Shown: positions 45,536-59,211, counted from the stretch's first letter. The stretch: DNA of 64,000 nt from Pseudomonadota bacterium (GCA_021325355.1 JAJPHI010000019.1:186001-250000); one strand, 5' to 3'. Translations and numbers: made by a program. The notes: generated by a model not told the origin, from the letters alone.

Positions 45536-46420
45536 CTAGTGCGAGGACATCATCCCGGGTGGAGCTTCCGCCGGTGGAGTTTCCGCCGCAGCGACGTTCG
45601 CAACGTGCTTCCATCGCGACAGATCACAGTCGATCAGGTCTTCCAACTCTTCGATCTCGGCACGATAGCGTTCGCGCAGCCTCAGCTCGGTCTCGGGCCT
45701 GATCCGCGGAAACTCACCCGCGAAACAGAGCTTCCATATGCCGAGTCGTCCGAGCCACGACACCGCGCGGTCGAGGTTGCGGTCCTCGAGCCAGTTCATC
45801 GCGCGGCGCCCCTTGCGCGCCAGCGAAGGGTAGCGCGGCTTGAGATAATGGGCATTGATCGCGCGCGCCGGAAGTTCGAGCTCCGCCAGATCGATTTTCG
45901 GAACCTCAATAAATTCGCAAACCCGGTCGATATAGGCTTGCGGCGATCGTCGCAAATCATCAAATAGAAGGATCAAGACTCGATCTCTGCCGAACGCGTT
46001 CAACCAGTTGCGCAGATCCCGCGCATAGGTGTTGCCATCCATGATGCGCGGAGTCGTCTCGATGGCGCGTTCGAAATCGTCGTTGGTCAGTTCGTTGTAC
46101 AGGGCGAACTTGTAGGCGGAATAGGCGCGGTCGACCGGATCGCGCAACTGGCAAATAATCCGGCAGTCCGGGATATGACGGGCGATCCGTTCGCAGGCTC
46201 GTGGCGATTGAAAATAGGGACAAATCTCGGCCACCACCGCAGCGGTGGCGCAATGAGCGAATCTTTCGGCGTACCACTCGATACCGCGATTATAGTGATG
46301 GTCAAAGAAGTGAGTTTCCTTTTCCGGCAACGGCAATCCAACGCGCGCTTTAAGTACCCAATGAAGCCACGTTGTTCCAGCGTGCGCCGGACCGATTCCA
46401 ATTACGTCAGGCAGTCTCAT
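45536..46420 (-). CDS. Sulfotransferase family protein
   Basis: A 294-residue PAPS-dependent sulfotransferase. The 5'-phosphosulfate loop is GPAHAGTTWLHWVL at the N-terminus (about 10-23), and the 3'-phosphate motif is CQLRDPVDRAYSAYKFAL near 92-109. KETHFFDHHYNRGIEWYAE matches heparan-type sulfotransferases, with a likely catalytic Glu/Lys. The C-terminus is Ala/Pro/Glu-rich. No signal or membrane segment is visible, so it is probably cytosolic and acts on a small molecule or glycan precursor. ATG at 46420 is preferred over TTG at 46426. It lies between glmU and an efflux operon, without PAPS-synthesis genes. Confidence 0.87.
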   Translation of the reverse strand: MRLPDVIGIGPAHAGTTWLHWVLKARVGLPLPEKETHFFDHHYNRGIEWYAERFAHCATAAVVAEICPYFQSPRACERIARHIPDCRIICQLRDPVDRAYSAYKFALYNELTNDDFERAIETTPRIMDGNTYARDLRNWLNAFGRDRVLILLFDDLRRSPQAYIDRVCEFIEVPKIDLAELELPARAINAHYLKPRYPSLARKGRRAMNWLEDRNLDRAVSWLGRLGIWKLCFAGEFPRIRPETELRLRERYRAEIEELEDLIDCDLSRWKHVANVAAAETPPAEAPPGMMSSH

Positions 46421-46734
46421 AGGCAACTTAACTGGTCCAGCAAGGCGATCAGCAGAACGAGACTATGATGGATAGAGGTTGAGTTCAACGCGTCTCAAGT
46501 CGCAGCTTCTTCCGGGGAACTGCGCTACTTTTGAGGCGAGCATTCGTCAGATCACTGAAGATATTGTTTGCTTCGATCTGGGAAATCTAAGCGCTTGCCG
46601 TTCACGTCTGGCTTTTCGTTTTTCTTAGCTGAATACGAGATTTGCCGGGCGGCTCCGTTGATTCAACGAGCGGGGCCGGACCGTCACCGCGCCAAACATG
46701 GTCGGCGAGTTTCTTTTAGCTCCAGCGCTCGGCA
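46421..46734. other. Intergenic region upstream of the RND operon
   Basis: About 310 bases between the divergent sulfotransferase and RND genes. It is AT-richer than the flanks and has no supported gene; a 60-codon forward frame at 46568 lacks coding character. A short palindrome GTTGAGTTCAAC is present near 46478. It probably carries the promoter and any regulator site for the efflux operon. Confidence 0.4.
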
Positions 46735-47976
46735 ATGCAGGAACGATTGATGGATTTGGATAAATCTACCCTCGACGCGCCCGCCGGTCTGCACGCCCGC
46801 GAAGGCGCCGGAAGTCGGGTCAGCGCATCGCCGGATCATTCGGCGCGGCTCAAATGGCTGGGCGTGCTGACGGTGATCGTCTTTGGCGGCTATTTCTGGT
46901 GGCGCCACGCCGCCTCTCCGCCGCCGCTCAAAATCATTCCGCCCATACCGGTCGAAGGCGTGGTGGCGCGGCGCGGAGACCTGAAGATCTTCGTGAGTCA
47001 GATCGGCACGGTGACGCCCTTCGCCACCGTTACTCTCAAAAGCCGGGTCGCCGGCCAGATCATGAAGCTCGGCTTCCAGGAAGGCCAGATTGTGAATGCG
47101 GGCCAACCGCTTTTCTATATCGATCCACGGCCGTATCAGGCGACGCTCGATCAGTATCGAGGTCAGTTGGCGCGCGATCAGGCGACCCTGGTCAACGCGC
47201 GAATTACCCTCGCCCGCGACGAAAAGCTGTTCCGGGAAGGCGTGATAGCCCAACAGGATTTGGATAATCAACGCGCCACGTATGAACAGGCGATCGGTAC
47301 CGTCGCCGACGATCGCGGACTCATCGAAGCGGCTCAGGTCAATCTCGACTATTGCAAGGTCACCGCTCCCATCGCCGGACGTATCGGCCTGCGAGAAGTC
47401 GATCTCGGCAACTATGTCGCGACGACCGACAGCCTGGCGGTGATCACCCAACTGCAGCCGATCTCGGTGATCTTCAGCCTGCCCGAGGACAACATTGCCG
47501 CTGTCGCGCGGGACATGTCGGCAAATCGCACCGTCGCAGTAGAGGCGTGGAACCGCGACTTCAGTCGCAAACTCGCCGACGGTTTCCTTCTCACCTTCGA
47601 CAACCAGGTGGATCAGGCGACTGGAACCGTGAAGCTGCGGGCCCAGTTCGCCAACACTGACTACTCGCTGTTCCCCAGCGAATTCGTCAACGCCCGCCTG
47701 CTGCTCGATACGCTTCAGAACCAGGTGCTGGTGCCGACGGCGGCGATTCAGAATTCGCAAAAGGCCGCGTACGTCTACGTCGTGAGCCCGGACCATACGG
47801 TTGCGCGCCGCCAGGTGACGATCCGCGCCCAGCAGAATGAAACGGTCGCGCTCGCGAGCGGCGTTCAGCCGGGCGAGATCGTTGTTACCGACGGCCTCGA
47901 CAAGCTTTCGCCGGGCAGCCGCGTCAACCTCCAGGTGCAACAGGTCGCCACCCCGACCGATCAACCGGCTTCCTAG
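46735..47976 (+). CDS. mdtA: RND efflux periplasmic adaptor (MdtA-like)
   Basis: A 413-residue membrane fusion protein. A cytoplasmic N-terminus of about 40 residues precedes a membrane anchor (LGVLTVIVFGGYFWW). The lipoyl halves are SRVAGQIMKLGFQEGQIVNA and VTAPIAGRIGLREVDLGNYV, flanking an alpha hairpin (QATLDQYRGQLARDQATLVN). The beta-barrel has ISVIFSLPEDNIAAVARDM and LLLDTLQNQVLVPTAAIQNS. It is closest to MdtA of the MdtABC group. It sits 12 bases upstream of the first RND pump gene and would couple both pumps to an outer-membrane channel encoded elsewhere. Confidence 0.93.
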   Translation: MQERLMDLDKSTLDAPAGLHAREGAGSRVSASPDHSARLKWLGVLTVIVFGGYFWWRHAASPPPLKIIPPIPVEGVVARRGDLKIFVSQIGTVTPFATVTLKSRVAGQIMKLGFQEGQIVNAGQPLFYIDPRPYQATLDQYRGQLARDQATLVNARITLARDEKLFREGVIAQQDLDNQRATYEQAIGTVADDRGLIEAAQVNLDYCKVTAPIAGRIGLREVDLGNYVATTDSLAVITQLQPISVIFSLPEDNIAAVARDMSANRTVAVEAWNRDFSRKLADGFLLTFDNQVDQATGTVKLRAQFANTDYSLFPSEFVNARLLLDTLQNQVLVPTAAIQNSQKAAYVYVVSPDHTVARRQVTIRAQQNETVALASGVQPGEIVVTDGLDKLSPGSRVNLQVQQVATPTDQPAS

Positions 47977-47988
47977 TCTGCGTTCGCC

Positions 47989-50900
47989 ATGGAGTTATCC
48001 CGGCCCTTTATTCTCCGCCCGGTCGCGACTTCGCTGCTGATGGCAGCGATTCTGATGGCCGGGGCCTTTGCCTATCGCGAACTGCCCGTCTCCGCCCTTC
48101 CAGAGGTCGATTATCCGACCATCCAGGTGGTGACTTTCTATCCCGGAGCGAGCCCCGATGTAATGGCGTCGTCGGTGACGGCGCCCCTCGAGCGCCAGTT
48201 GGGCGAAGTGCCAGGGCTCAGCCAGATGACTTCGACCAGTTCCTTTGGCAGTTCGCTGATAACGCTGCAGTTCGAGCTTAATCTCGATATCGACGTGGCC
48301 GAGCAGGAAGTTCAGGAAGCCATCAACAGCGCTGCCACCTACCTGCCGGCGAACCTGCCGACGCCGCCCGTCTATAGCAAGATCAATCCTGCCGATGCGC
48401 CCATCCTGACGTTGGCGCTCACCTCGACCGAACTGCCGCTCAACCAGGTCGAGGACCTCGCCGATACGCGGCTCTCCGAAAAAATTTCGCAAGTGCCCGG
48501 AGTCGGTCTCGTGAGTATCAGCGGCGGCCAGAAGCCGGCGGTCCGGGTCCAGGTCAATCCCCTGCAACTAGCCGCTTACGGACTGACACTCGAGCAGGTG
48601 CGCGCGGCGATAGCCGCCTCCAACGTCGATGAGGCAAAGGGCAATTTCGACGGTCTCGATCTCGACTACACCATCGAGGATAACGATCAACTGCTGGCGG
48701 CCGCCGATTACCTGCCGATCATTATCGCCTATCACAACGGCGCGCCGGTGCGCCTGTCGAATATCGCCACCGTCGTCACCGACGCTGAAGACGTCAATCA
48801 ATCGGCCTGGATGAACCGTACGCCGGCCGTCCTACTCAACATCCAGCGCCAGCCCGGCTCGAATATCATCGAGGTCGTCGATCGTATCAAGCAGCTTCTT
48901 CCGCGTCTGCAGAGTTCGTTGCCGAGCTCGATCAAGCTGAGCATCCTGACCGACCGCACGGTCACCATCCGCGCGTCGGTGGCCGACGTTGAATTCGAGC
49001 TGATGCTCACCGTCGCGCTGGTCGTAATGGTCATCTTTTTGTTCCTGCGCAGCCTTTCCGCGACCATCATTCCCAGCGTCGCCGTGCCCTTGTCGATCGT
49101 CGGCACATTCGGCGCGATGTATCTGCTGGGCTTCAGTCTGAACAACCTCACCCTGATGGCCCTCACCATCTCGACCGGCTTCGTGGTCGATGATGCGATC
49201 GTGATGATCGAAAATATCGATCGTTTCATCGAAGCGGGCGAGCCTCCGCTCGAGGCCGCACTCAAGGGCGCGCGGCAGATCGGCTTTACGATCCTGTCGC
49301 TGACCGTCTCGCTCATCGCGGTCCTCATCCCGTTGCTCTTCATGAGCGACGTGGTCGGCCGCCTGTTCCGGCAATTCGCCATCACGCTGGCCATCACGAT
49401 CCTGGTTTCCGCCATCGTCTCGCTGACGCTAACGCCGATGATGTCGGCGAGGCTTCTCTACCGTCGCGCAGAAACTGAAAAGAGCCGCCTCTACAAAGCC
49501 TCTGAGCAGGCCTTCGAAAACGCGATCGCTTTTTATGGTCGCACCCTCACCTGGGTGTTGGAGCATCAGTTCGAGACCCTCATGGTGGCAATCGCGACGG
49601 TGGTCCTCACGGTGCTGCTCTACTGGTACGCACCCAAGGGTTTTTTCCCGGTTCAGGACACCGGCGTCATTCAGGGTGTATCGGAGGCTGCGCAGGATAT
49701 CTCCTTCGCGGCGATGGCCACCCGGCAGCAGGCCCTCGCGGCGGTAATCCTGCAGGACCCGGCGGTCGAAAGTCTTTCATCATTCATCGGGATCGATGGC
49801 ACTAACACCACCGTTAACAGCGGACGGCTGTTAATCAACCTCAAGCCCAAAGCTGAGCGCGGCGTGACGGTCACCCAGGTAATCCAGCGGCTCGAGCCGA
49901 AACTGGCGCAGATTCCTGGAATCCAACTCTACCTCGAGCCGGTGCAGGACCTGACCGTCGACGACCGTGTCAGCCGCACCCAGTACCAGTTCACCCTCGA
50001 GGATGCCAACTCCGAGGAATTACAGCAGTGGACCGCAAAGTTGCTCGCCCGGCTGCGAACCGCGCCCGCCCTCACCGCAATTGCCACCGATCAGCAGAAC
50101 TCCGGCCTTGGCGTGCAGCTGGTTATCGATCGTCCGACCGCCTCACGACTGGGAATCACTGCGTCCATGATCGACAACACTCTCTACGACGCCTTCGGTC
50201 AGCGGCAGGTCTCCACGATGTTCACGCAGCTCAATCAATATCACGTTGTTCTTGAGATTGATCCCGCCTTTCAACATGATCCGGCAATCCTGCGCAATAT
50301 CTACCTCGGAAGCAGCTCCGGTGGCGAGGCGCCCCTCAGCACCTTTGCGCATTTCGAGCGCACGACCGTGCCCTTGACCATCAACCATCAGGGTCAGTTT
50401 CCAGTCGTCACCATCTCATTTAATGTTGCGCCTGGCTATTCGCTGGGCGAGGCCATTGCCGAGATCGAAGCGGCGCAGCGCGAGATTCATTTGCCGGACA
50501 GTGTTCAAACTGCCTTCGTCGGCAATGCCGCGGCATTTTCCGCGGCGCTCTCGAGTGAACCACTGCTCATACTTGCCGCGCTGGTGGTCGTGTATATAGT
50601 GCTCGGCGTTCTTTATGAAAGCTATATTCATCCAGTGACTATTCTTTCCACGCTTCCTTCCGCTGGCGTCGGCGCCATCGTCGCCCTGCTCATCTGCCAC
50701 ATGGAACTCGATCTCGTGGCGTTGATCGGCATCATACTGCTTATCGGCATCGTCAAGAAAAATGCGATCATGATGATCGACTTCGCTCTCGAAGCGCAGC
50801 GCGACGAGGGCCGTTCGCCGCTCGACGCGATCTTTCAGGCCTGCCTGCTGCGCTTTCGGCCGATCATGATGACCACGATGGCCGCGCTGCTGGGCGCTCT

Positions 50901-51099
50901 GCCGCTGGCGCTCGGCACCGGCCCCGGCTCGGAGCTGCGCCGCCCGATGGGCGTGGCGATCGTCGGCGGTCTGCTGCTGAGTCAACTGCTTACCCTTTAT
51001 ACAACTCCCGTCGTGTTTCTGTACTTTGAGCGCCTGAGCGAGCGATGGAGCGAGGCGCGCGCGACGGCCGCGACAGACCGCGACCGCTTGAGCGCGTAA
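47989..51099 (+). CDS. mdtB: RND efflux pump subunit (MdtB-like)
   Basis: A 1036-residue HAE1-type RND proton antiporter with twelve expected membrane helices and two large periplasmic loops. It begins [20 protein letters not shown]. The proton-relay Asp pair is in [17 protein letters not shown] near 400, and the essential Lys in [20 protein letters not shown]. Periplasmic motifs include [20 protein letters not shown] and [20 protein letters not shown]. MdtB and MdtC form a mixed trimer in E. coli; the tandem order here suggests the same. The substrate (drug, bile salt or natural product) is unknown. The next gene starts six bases after its stop. Confidence 0.95.
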   Translation: MELSRPFILRPVATSLLMAAILMAGAFAYRELPVSALPEVDYPTIQVVTFYPGASPDVMASSVTAPLERQLGEVPGLSQMTSTSSFGSSLITLQFELNLDIDVAEQEVQEAINSAATYLPANLPTPPVYSKINPADAPILTLALTSTELPLNQVEDLADTRLSEKISQVPGVGLVSISGGQKPAVRVQVNPLQLAAYGLTLEQVRAAIAASNVDEAKGNFDGLDLDYTIEDNDQLLAAADYLPIIIAYHNGAPVRLSNIATVVTDAEDVNQSAWMNRTPAVLLNIQRQPGSNIIEVVDRIKQLLPRLQSSLPSSIKLSILTDRTVTIRASVADVEFELMLTVALVVMVIFLFLRSLSATIIPSVAVPLSIVGTFGAMYLLGFSLNNLTLMALTISTGFVVDDAIVMIENIDRFIEAGEPPLEAALKGARQIGFTILSLTVSLIAVLIPLLFMSDVVGRLFRQFAITLAITILVSAIVSLTLTPMMSARLLYRRAETEKSRLYKASEQAFENAIAFYGRTLTWVLEHQFETLMVAIATVVLTVLLYWYAPKGFFPVQDTGVIQGVSEAAQDISFAAMATRQQALAAVILQDPAVESLSSFIGIDGTNTTVNSGRLLINLKPKAERGVTVTQVIQRLEPKLAQIPGIQLYLEPVQDLTVDDRVSRTQYQFTLEDANSEELQQWTAKLLARLRTAPALTAIATDQQNSGLGVQLVIDRPTASRLGITASMIDNTLYDAFGQRQVSTMFTQLNQYHVVLEIDPAFQHDPAILRNIYLGSSSGGEAPLSTFAHFERTTVPLTINHQGQFPVVTISFNVAPGYSLGEAIAEIEAAQREIHLPDSVQTAFVGNAAAFSAALSSEPLLILAALVVVYIVLGVLYESYIHPVTILSTLPSAGVGAIVALLICHMELDLVALIGIILLIGIVKKNAIMMIDFALEAQRDEGRSPLDAIFQACLLRFRPIMMTTMAALLGALPLALGTGPGSELRRPMGVAIVGGLLLSQLLTLYTTPVVFLYFERLSERWSEARATAATDRDRLSA

Positions 51100-51105
51100 G
51101 CTGCC

Positions 51106-54369
<3,264 letters not shown>

Positions 54370-54463
54370 CCAGGGCTTGCGCCGGCCATGGTCTCTCGCT
54401 TTGCCATCATCGCAATGGAATCGTCTCGCGCGAGGGGCACGCACCGCCAGAGCTCGCGACGGC

Positions 54464-54492
54464 TTGCGGCGGGGACACGCGGGAGCAATAAT
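54464..54492 (+). promoter_or_regulatory. Candidate sigma-70 promoter for tRNA-Val
   Basis: TTGCGG at 54464-54469 and AATAAT at 54487-54492 are 17 bases apart. The -10 ends 12 bases before the mature tRNA 5' end, a normal distance for a stable RNA gene. The elements are good but not perfect. Confidence 0.5.
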
Positions 54493-54504
54493 CAATCTTC
54501 GCGT

Positions 54505-54582
54505 GGACGCATAGCTCAGCCCGGTTAGAGCACTTGCCTCACATGCAAGGGGTCCCTGGTTCAAGTCCAGGTGCGTCCACCA
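54505..54582 (+). tRNA. tRNA-Val (anticodon CAC)
   Basis: A complete cloverleaf: acceptor GGACGCA/TGCGTCC, D stem GCTC/GAGC, anticodon stem CTTGC/GCAAG with loop CTCACAT (anticodon CAC, reading GTG codons), T stem CCTGG/CCAGG with TTCAAGT loop. CCA is encoded at 54580-54582. The discriminator base is A. It stands alone between the RND operon and a convergent unknown gene. Confidence 0.97.
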
Positions 54583-54607
54583 CCGATACGCGCTAATCAC
54601 GGCTTCA

Positions 54608-54997
54608 CTAGCGTCGGCGCTCGCGCCCTATCGCGTCGAGGGCATCGTTCAACATATCGCCCACCTTTCCCCGCGCGCCGGCACCGTAGGCGAGTCGAAT
54701 ATCATCCTCGTCCCGTACGACCAATAGCACCACCCGGTCATTATTCAGGCTCTCGGATACGACGCGGACAAATGCGCGAGTTGTCGTATCGGGATCCTGC
54801 TCTTCCAATTGATTCAGCCGGCGCAGGCACACCGACAGGATCGCTCGGGCGTTGAGTCCGCCACTTTCGGAGGCGCCCATCCTTATCCTGCTCCCATCCC
54901 GGACCAGCAACAAAATCTCGCCGTCGAATTCCTCCCACGCCGCACCGACAAAGGCCTGCAGCACAGAGCGATCGAAGTTTTGTGATTCTTCCGCCAT
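54608..54997 (-). CDS. Unknown small cytosolic protein
   Basis: A 129-residue protein, acidic overall, with no signal or membrane segment. The first half predicts a beta-rich unit with hydrophobic strands (EILLLVRDG and RVVLLVVRDEDDIRLAYGAG) around a helix (ARAILSVCLRRLNQLEEQDP). The two similar strands, each ending VRD plus an acidic or polar turn, suggest a duplicated half-fold. It converges on the tRNA-Val gene. Codon usage is like the neighbours. I do not recognise the family. Confidence 0.6.
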   Translation of the reverse strand: MAEESQNFDRSVLQAFVGAAWEEFDGEILLLVRDGSRIRMGASESGGLNARAILSVCLRRLNQLEEQDPDTTTRAFVRVVSESLNNDRVVLLVVRDEDDIRLAYGAGARGKVGDMLNDALDAIGRERRR

Positions 54998-55165
54998 CAG
55001 GCCCGTCCGCGCCTAACGGTCAATGACCCTCGACGGTGACCATTCAAGCTTATTGTGTGAGAACATTTTGCCGTATCCGCACGATCATTCCCGCCCTCGT
55101 TCAACTTTGAACCCGCCTCCACCACGCTCTGCCCGATGCCTAACCATGATTGAGACCCGGAGCGC

Positions 55166-56050
55166 TCAGAGCCTTGCCGCCGGCACGACGAGTTCCTCCG
55201 CCAGTCGCTCGACGTCGCCTCGCACTGTCCTCGGATCGCGCGGAATCGCGCCGGCAATCACCTGATGCACCCCGGCGTCGCGATAACGCTTCACCTGATC
55301 GAGCGTCACCGGCGCCCCGATACCCGGGCCTACCGAAAAATGGAGCTTGGCCGGATCGCGTCCGGCCGCGCGCGCATACTGCTTCATCCGCTCGATCTTG
55401 ATTTTCGCCTCGTCGGGGGTGACGTTGACGCCAAACCATCCGTCACCGATTTCGCCGACGCGTCGGAGGGCGGGCGCGCTTTCGCCGCCGAAAATAATCG
55501 GCGGATGGGGTTTCTGCACGGGCTTCGGATATGAACACACCGGCGGGAAACTGCAGAATTCCCCGCTGAATGCCGGTTCTTCCTCGGTCCAGAGCAATTG
55601 CATCGCGTTCAGGTATTCGCGCGTACGATCGGCGCGGCGCTCCCATGGCACGCCGACGGCGGCAAACTCCTCGGCCAGCCAGCCGATCCCGACGCCGAAA
55701 TCGAACCGCCCGCCTGAAAGCTTATCGAGGCTCGACACCTGCTTGGCCAGGACCACCGGATTATGCTCGGGCACGAGGCATATACCCGTACCCAACCGGA
55801 CGTTCTTGCTATGAGCCGCGGCAAAGGTCAGCGTGGCGAACGGGTCAAGGAAATCAACCCTGGTTGTCGGCAGCGGCATCCTGCCGTCAGGGGTGTAGGG
55901 GTATTTTGATTCGTACCGGCTGAAAAGGACGACGTGCTCGCCCGTCCATAATGAGTGGAAACCGCAATCGTCAACTGCTCGCGCAGCGAGCGCAAGGAGC
56001 TCCGGTTGAGCACTCGGACCGATGCCAACCGCGAAGAACCCGATCTGCAT
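55166..56050 (-). CDS. LLM-class flavin-dependent oxidoreductase (F420-type)
   Basis: A 294-residue luciferase-like monooxygenase fold protein. It starts MQIGFFAVGIGPSAQ, then CGFHSLWTGEHVVLFSRYES, RVDFLDPFATLTFAAAHSKN, VRLGTGICLVPEHNPVVLAK and LDKLSGGRFDFGVGIGWLAE, with a later PPIIFGGESAPALRRVGE. This is the TIGR03619-like group of probable F420-dependent enzymes; whether it uses F420 or FMN cannot be told here. ATG at 56050 has GGGAGA upstream; the frame is open up to 56122. The substrate is unknown. It diverges from the yghU gene. Confidence 0.9.
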   Translation of the reverse strand: MQIGFFAVGIGPSAQPELLALAARAVDDCGFHSLWTGEHVVLFSRYESKYPYTPDGRMPLPTTRVDFLDPFATLTFAAAHSKNVRLGTGICLVPEHNPVVLAKQVSSLDKLSGGRFDFGVGIGWLAEEFAAVGVPWERRADRTREYLNAMQLLWTEEEPAFSGEFCSFPPVCSYPKPVQKPHPPIIFGGESAPALRRVGEIGDGWFGVNVTPDEAKIKIERMKQYARAAGRDPAKLHFSVGPGIGAPVTLDQVKRYRDAGVHQVIAGAIPRDPRTVRGDVERLAEELVVPAARL

Positions 56051-56276
56051 AGATGTCTCCCTCTCGGCGAGATACTGCAGGTATCCTAATCCGCGCGCGG
56101 CCAAACGCAACCGACAGCTCAAACCTCGGAGCCCTTCCCACAGCGGATGGATACCGATATAAGGTCGATAAACCGGCGGGGACGGAATGCTCGGGCTGAG
56201 CGCTCGCGCCGGCGCCCTCCGTTCGTCGCGCCGGCGTTCCGATTCCCGTTAACTTTACAGAAACGGATAAAGTGGC

Positions 56277-57155
56277 ATGTCGGATTCATCCAATTACGTC
56301 CCTCCCAAAGTATGGACCTGGAATAAGGCGAGCGGCGGTCGTTTCGCCAGCATCAACCGACCGGTTGCTGGACCCACGCACGAGAAGGAACTGCCCATCG
56401 GACGCCATCCTTTGCAACTTTATTCCCTCGGCACACCAAACGGCATCAAGGTTACGATTCTGCTCGAGGAACTTCTCGCCCTCGGACACCGCGGCGCCGA
56501 ATACGATGCTTGGCTCATCAATATTGGCGAGGGCGAACAATTCGGCAGTGGTTTCGTCGCCATCAACCCGAACTCGAAGATTCCCGCCCTGGTCGATCGC
56601 AGCGGGCCGCAGCCGATCCGCGTCTTCGAGTCTGGTGCTATTCTCGTCTATCTCGCCGAAAAATTTGGCGAATTTTTGCCGACGCAGGCCGGCCCGCGCG
56701 CCGAATGCCTCTCGTGGCTCTTCTGGCAAATCGGCAGCACGCCGTATCTCGGCGGCGGCTTCGGGCATTTCTACGCTTACGCCCCCGAAAAGATCGAATA
56801 TGCAATCGATCGCTACGCGATGGAAACCAAGCGCCAGCTTGACGTCCTCGATCGGCGCCTGGCGGAGAGCGAGTATATCGCGGGCGACACCTACACCATC
56901 GCGGATATGGCGATCCTGCCCTGGTACGGCGGACTGGTAAAAGGTTCGCTCTATGGCGCGGGCGAGTTCCTAAGCGTCCAGGATTACAAGCACGTCCTCC
57001 GCTGGACGGACATGCTCAATGCGCGGCCGGCGGTCAAGCGCGGACGGATGGTCAACCGCACCTATGGCGACCCGTCGAGTCAGCTCCGCGAACGACACGA
57101 CAGCAGCGACTTTGACACCAAAACGCAGGACAAGCTCGCTGCGGACAAGACTTGA
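56277..57155 (+). CDS. yghU: YghU-type glutathione transferase / disulfide-bond reductase
   Basis: A 292-residue nu-class GST closely similar to E. coli YghU along its full length: KVWTWNKASGGRFASINRPV, GPTHEKELPIGRHPLQLYSL, GTPNGIKVTILLEELLALG, NPNSKIPALVDRSG, GGGFGHFYAYAPEKIEYAID and ERHDSSDFDTKT near the end. YghU reduces organic disulfides and hydroperoxides using two bound glutathiones. Thr and Asn residues after GTPNG are the key contacts. No partner gene is adjacent. It is a cytosolic antioxidant enzyme. Confidence 0.95.
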   Translation: MSDSSNYVPPKVWTWNKASGGRFASINRPVAGPTHEKELPIGRHPLQLYSLGTPNGIKVTILLEELLALGHRGAEYDAWLINIGEGEQFGSGFVAINPNSKIPALVDRSGPQPIRVFESGAILVYLAEKFGEFLPTQAGPRAECLSWLFWQIGSTPYLGGGFGHFYAYAPEKIEYAIDRYAMETKRQLDVLDRRLAESEYIAGDTYTIADMAILPWYGGLVKGSLYGAGEFLSVQDYKHVLRWTDMLNARPAVKRGRMVNRTYGDPSSQLRERHDSSDFDTKTQDKLAADKT

Positions 57156-57340
57156 ACTCCAAAACCGCGAACGCGTCATGATTCACCTTTCGACGTGGTT
57201 GGCTTGCGCAAAGCTTGCGCCTCGCGCCGAGCTTGCGCGCCGACCCTCGCGTAAACTCTAAGCCTCGCCCTCTGCAACTCGTCGATCCGCTGCAAGCCTG
57301 ACCATAGGCAGTGGAGACCCTTGCAGACGGCCCCAAGCGG

Positions 57341-59209
57341 ATGGATTCTCGTCTGCGGAAGGTGCCTGCGGCGCCACGCGCCTGGAGCCGGATAGGTATC
57401 TGCGCCGTCCTGCTCTTCGCGCTTTCGATTCTGCGCGCTGCTGCCGCGCCGATTGATGCGGCCCAGTTGGATCCCGCGCGCCATTACCAACTTGCCCGTA
57501 TCGATTTTTCCGGACTTTCCGCCTTTTCCGCTGAGCAGATCAAATCCATCATGACCCTGAAAGAGCGACCGTGGTACCAGATTTGGAAGCCGCTTCCGCC
57601 CTTTTCAAAATCAAGTCTTGAGGACGACCTAAGTAACATTCGACGCTTTTACGAAGCCCACGGCTACTACGACGTCGCCACGTCATACCGTCTCGAAGCC
57701 CGCCGGAACGCGATCACGGTTCTAATCGCAATACATCAGGGCCGGGCGACCAGAGTGGCGGTTCTGCGCGTCACGGTTGCCGGCAACGCACCCACGCCCC
57801 GGCAACTTGATCTCGCCCTTAAGATGCCTCTCAAGGAACACGACATTTTTGATCAGACGGCTTACCAAGATACCGCGCAGACGCTGCTCAACACCTATAA
57901 GAGCCATGGCTATGCGCACGCCGTCGTTCAACGTCGTGCGATAGTCACGATAGCTGAGCGGCGGGCAACTGTTTACTATCAAATCATACCTGGCGAACGC
58001 TGCGTTTTCGGCACTACTGCGATCGTCGGCCTGCACAAGGTCAGCTCCGAGCTCGTCCGCAGACAGCTCGTTTACAAGACCGGCGAGCTATTCGATATCC
58101 GCAAGTTGGCGGCCTCGCGCGAGGCTCTGGTTGCTCTCAACCTATTCAACTCCGTCGATATTCAGCCCGGCACGGATCCGACGAATGGAGCGGTCATTCC
58201 GATCACGGTTGCGCTCAGCGAGGGACCAAAGCACACGATCAACGGCGGAATCGGCTACAACACGCAAACTCAGTTCAACGCAACTCTCGGCTGGAACGAC
58301 TACAATTTCATCGGTGGTGGGCGCCAGTTCTCGGTGACAGGTGCGTATTCCAACGTTACGAGTGTTTTCGATGCCAAGCTTTTGCAACCGGACTTCATTA
58401 CGCCGCCGCTCAGCCTCACGCTAGAGGGTTCCGGGCAGCAGCAAAGCTACCAGACCTACACCGCCTATATTGTCGGCCTCGATCCGCACCTTGATTATAA
58501 ATTCACCAGGTTTTTGACCGGCGCGCTGGGATGGCGCCTCGAGTACCTGAAGTTCAACTCGGTAAATCCCAGCACCATCGCAGCGATCGGCGGCTTTCGC
58601 AGCAACGGCATACTGTCCGGACCTTTTGCGAGTCTGAACTTCGACGATACCGAAGACCCCTTCAACCCGCAGCAGGGCGAGCGCGTGTCGCTGCTCGCCA
58701 ACGTATCCAGCCACAGCTTCGGCGCCGATTATCGCTACTGGCGCGCGCTCGCCGACGCTCGCAAGTACGTTCCACTGGGATGGCGAACGGTTCTCGCCGG
58801 TCGCGCGCGCATCGGGCTTGAAGACACGCTCAGCCACATCGACGACATTCCGTTATCCGAACGCTTCTATTCTGGTGGCGAAGGCAGCGTGCGCGGGTAT
58901 GGGCTCCGACGTATCGGTCCGCTTAGTCTCAGCAATGATCCGCTCGGCGGCCGGAGCCTGGTCGAGACTTCGGTCGAGTTGCGACGACCCATCGTCTGGA
59001 AGCTCATCGGCGCGGTCTTTTTCGACTGCGGGCAGGTGGCACTGCAATCCTTCGACCTCCGCGTCGATTCGCTCCAATGCGGCTACGGTCCCTCGCTCGG
59101 ACTCAATTCTCCGGTCGGACCGATTAACTTTTACCTGGGCTTTCCAACGCAAAAGCCGCGCGGCGACAGTAACTGGCAATTCTATTTAAGCATCGGGCAA
59201 TACTTTTGA
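57341..59209 (+). CDS. tamA: TamA-like Omp85 outer-membrane protein
   Basis: A 622-residue Omp85-family protein. After a signal peptide (about 15-37, ending ILRAAAAP) come POTRA-like repeats (about 45-290, for example YQLARIDFSGLSAFSAEQIK and FYEAHGYYDVATSYRLEA). A 16-strand barrel follows. The L6 signature VRGYG is in GGEGSVRGYGLRRIGPLSLS near 515. The C-terminus, FYLSIGQYF, ends in Phe, the outer-membrane sorting signal. ATG at 57341 is chosen; GTG at 57311 is an alternative. It is followed at once by tamB, so the two are co-translated. TamA acts with TamB in outer-membrane protein or lipid transport. Confidence 0.92.
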   Translation: MDSRLRKVPAAPRAWSRIGICAVLLFALSILRAAAAPIDAAQLDPARHYQLARIDFSGLSAFSAEQIKSIMTLKERPWYQIWKPLPPFSKSSLEDDLSNIRRFYEAHGYYDVATSYRLEARRNAITVLIAIHQGRATRVAVLRVTVAGNAPTPRQLDLALKMPLKEHDIFDQTAYQDTAQTLLNTYKSHGYAHAVVQRRAIVTIAERRATVYYQIIPGERCVFGTTAIVGLHKVSSELVRRQLVYKTGELFDIRKLAASREALVALNLFNSVDIQPGTDPTNGAVIPITVALSEGPKHTINGGIGYNTQTQFNATLGWNDYNFIGGGRQFSVTGAYSNVTSVFDAKLLQPDFITPPLSLTLEGSGQQQSYQTYTAYIVGLDPHLDYKFTRFLTGALGWRLEYLKFNSVNPSTIAAIGGFRSNGILSGPFASLNFDDTEDPFNPQQGERVSLLANVSSHSFGADYRYWRALADARKYVPLGWRTVLAGRARIGLEDTLSHIDDIPLSERFYSGGEGSVRGYGLRRIGPLSLSNDPLGGRSLVETSVELRRPIVWKLIGAVFFDCGQVALQSFDLRVDSLQCGYGPSLGLNSPVGPINFYLGFPTQKPRGDSNWQFYLSIGQYF

Positions 59210-59211
59210 CG

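Noticed and set aside
46568-46750. Forward open frame of 60 codons before the MdtA-like gene
   Set aside because: No ribosome binding site or coding character; it overlaps the start of the real gene.
46684-47964. Reverse open frame of 426 codons
   Set aside because: It is the antisense of the MdtA-like gene, whose family motifs are clear; long antisense frames are common at this GC content.
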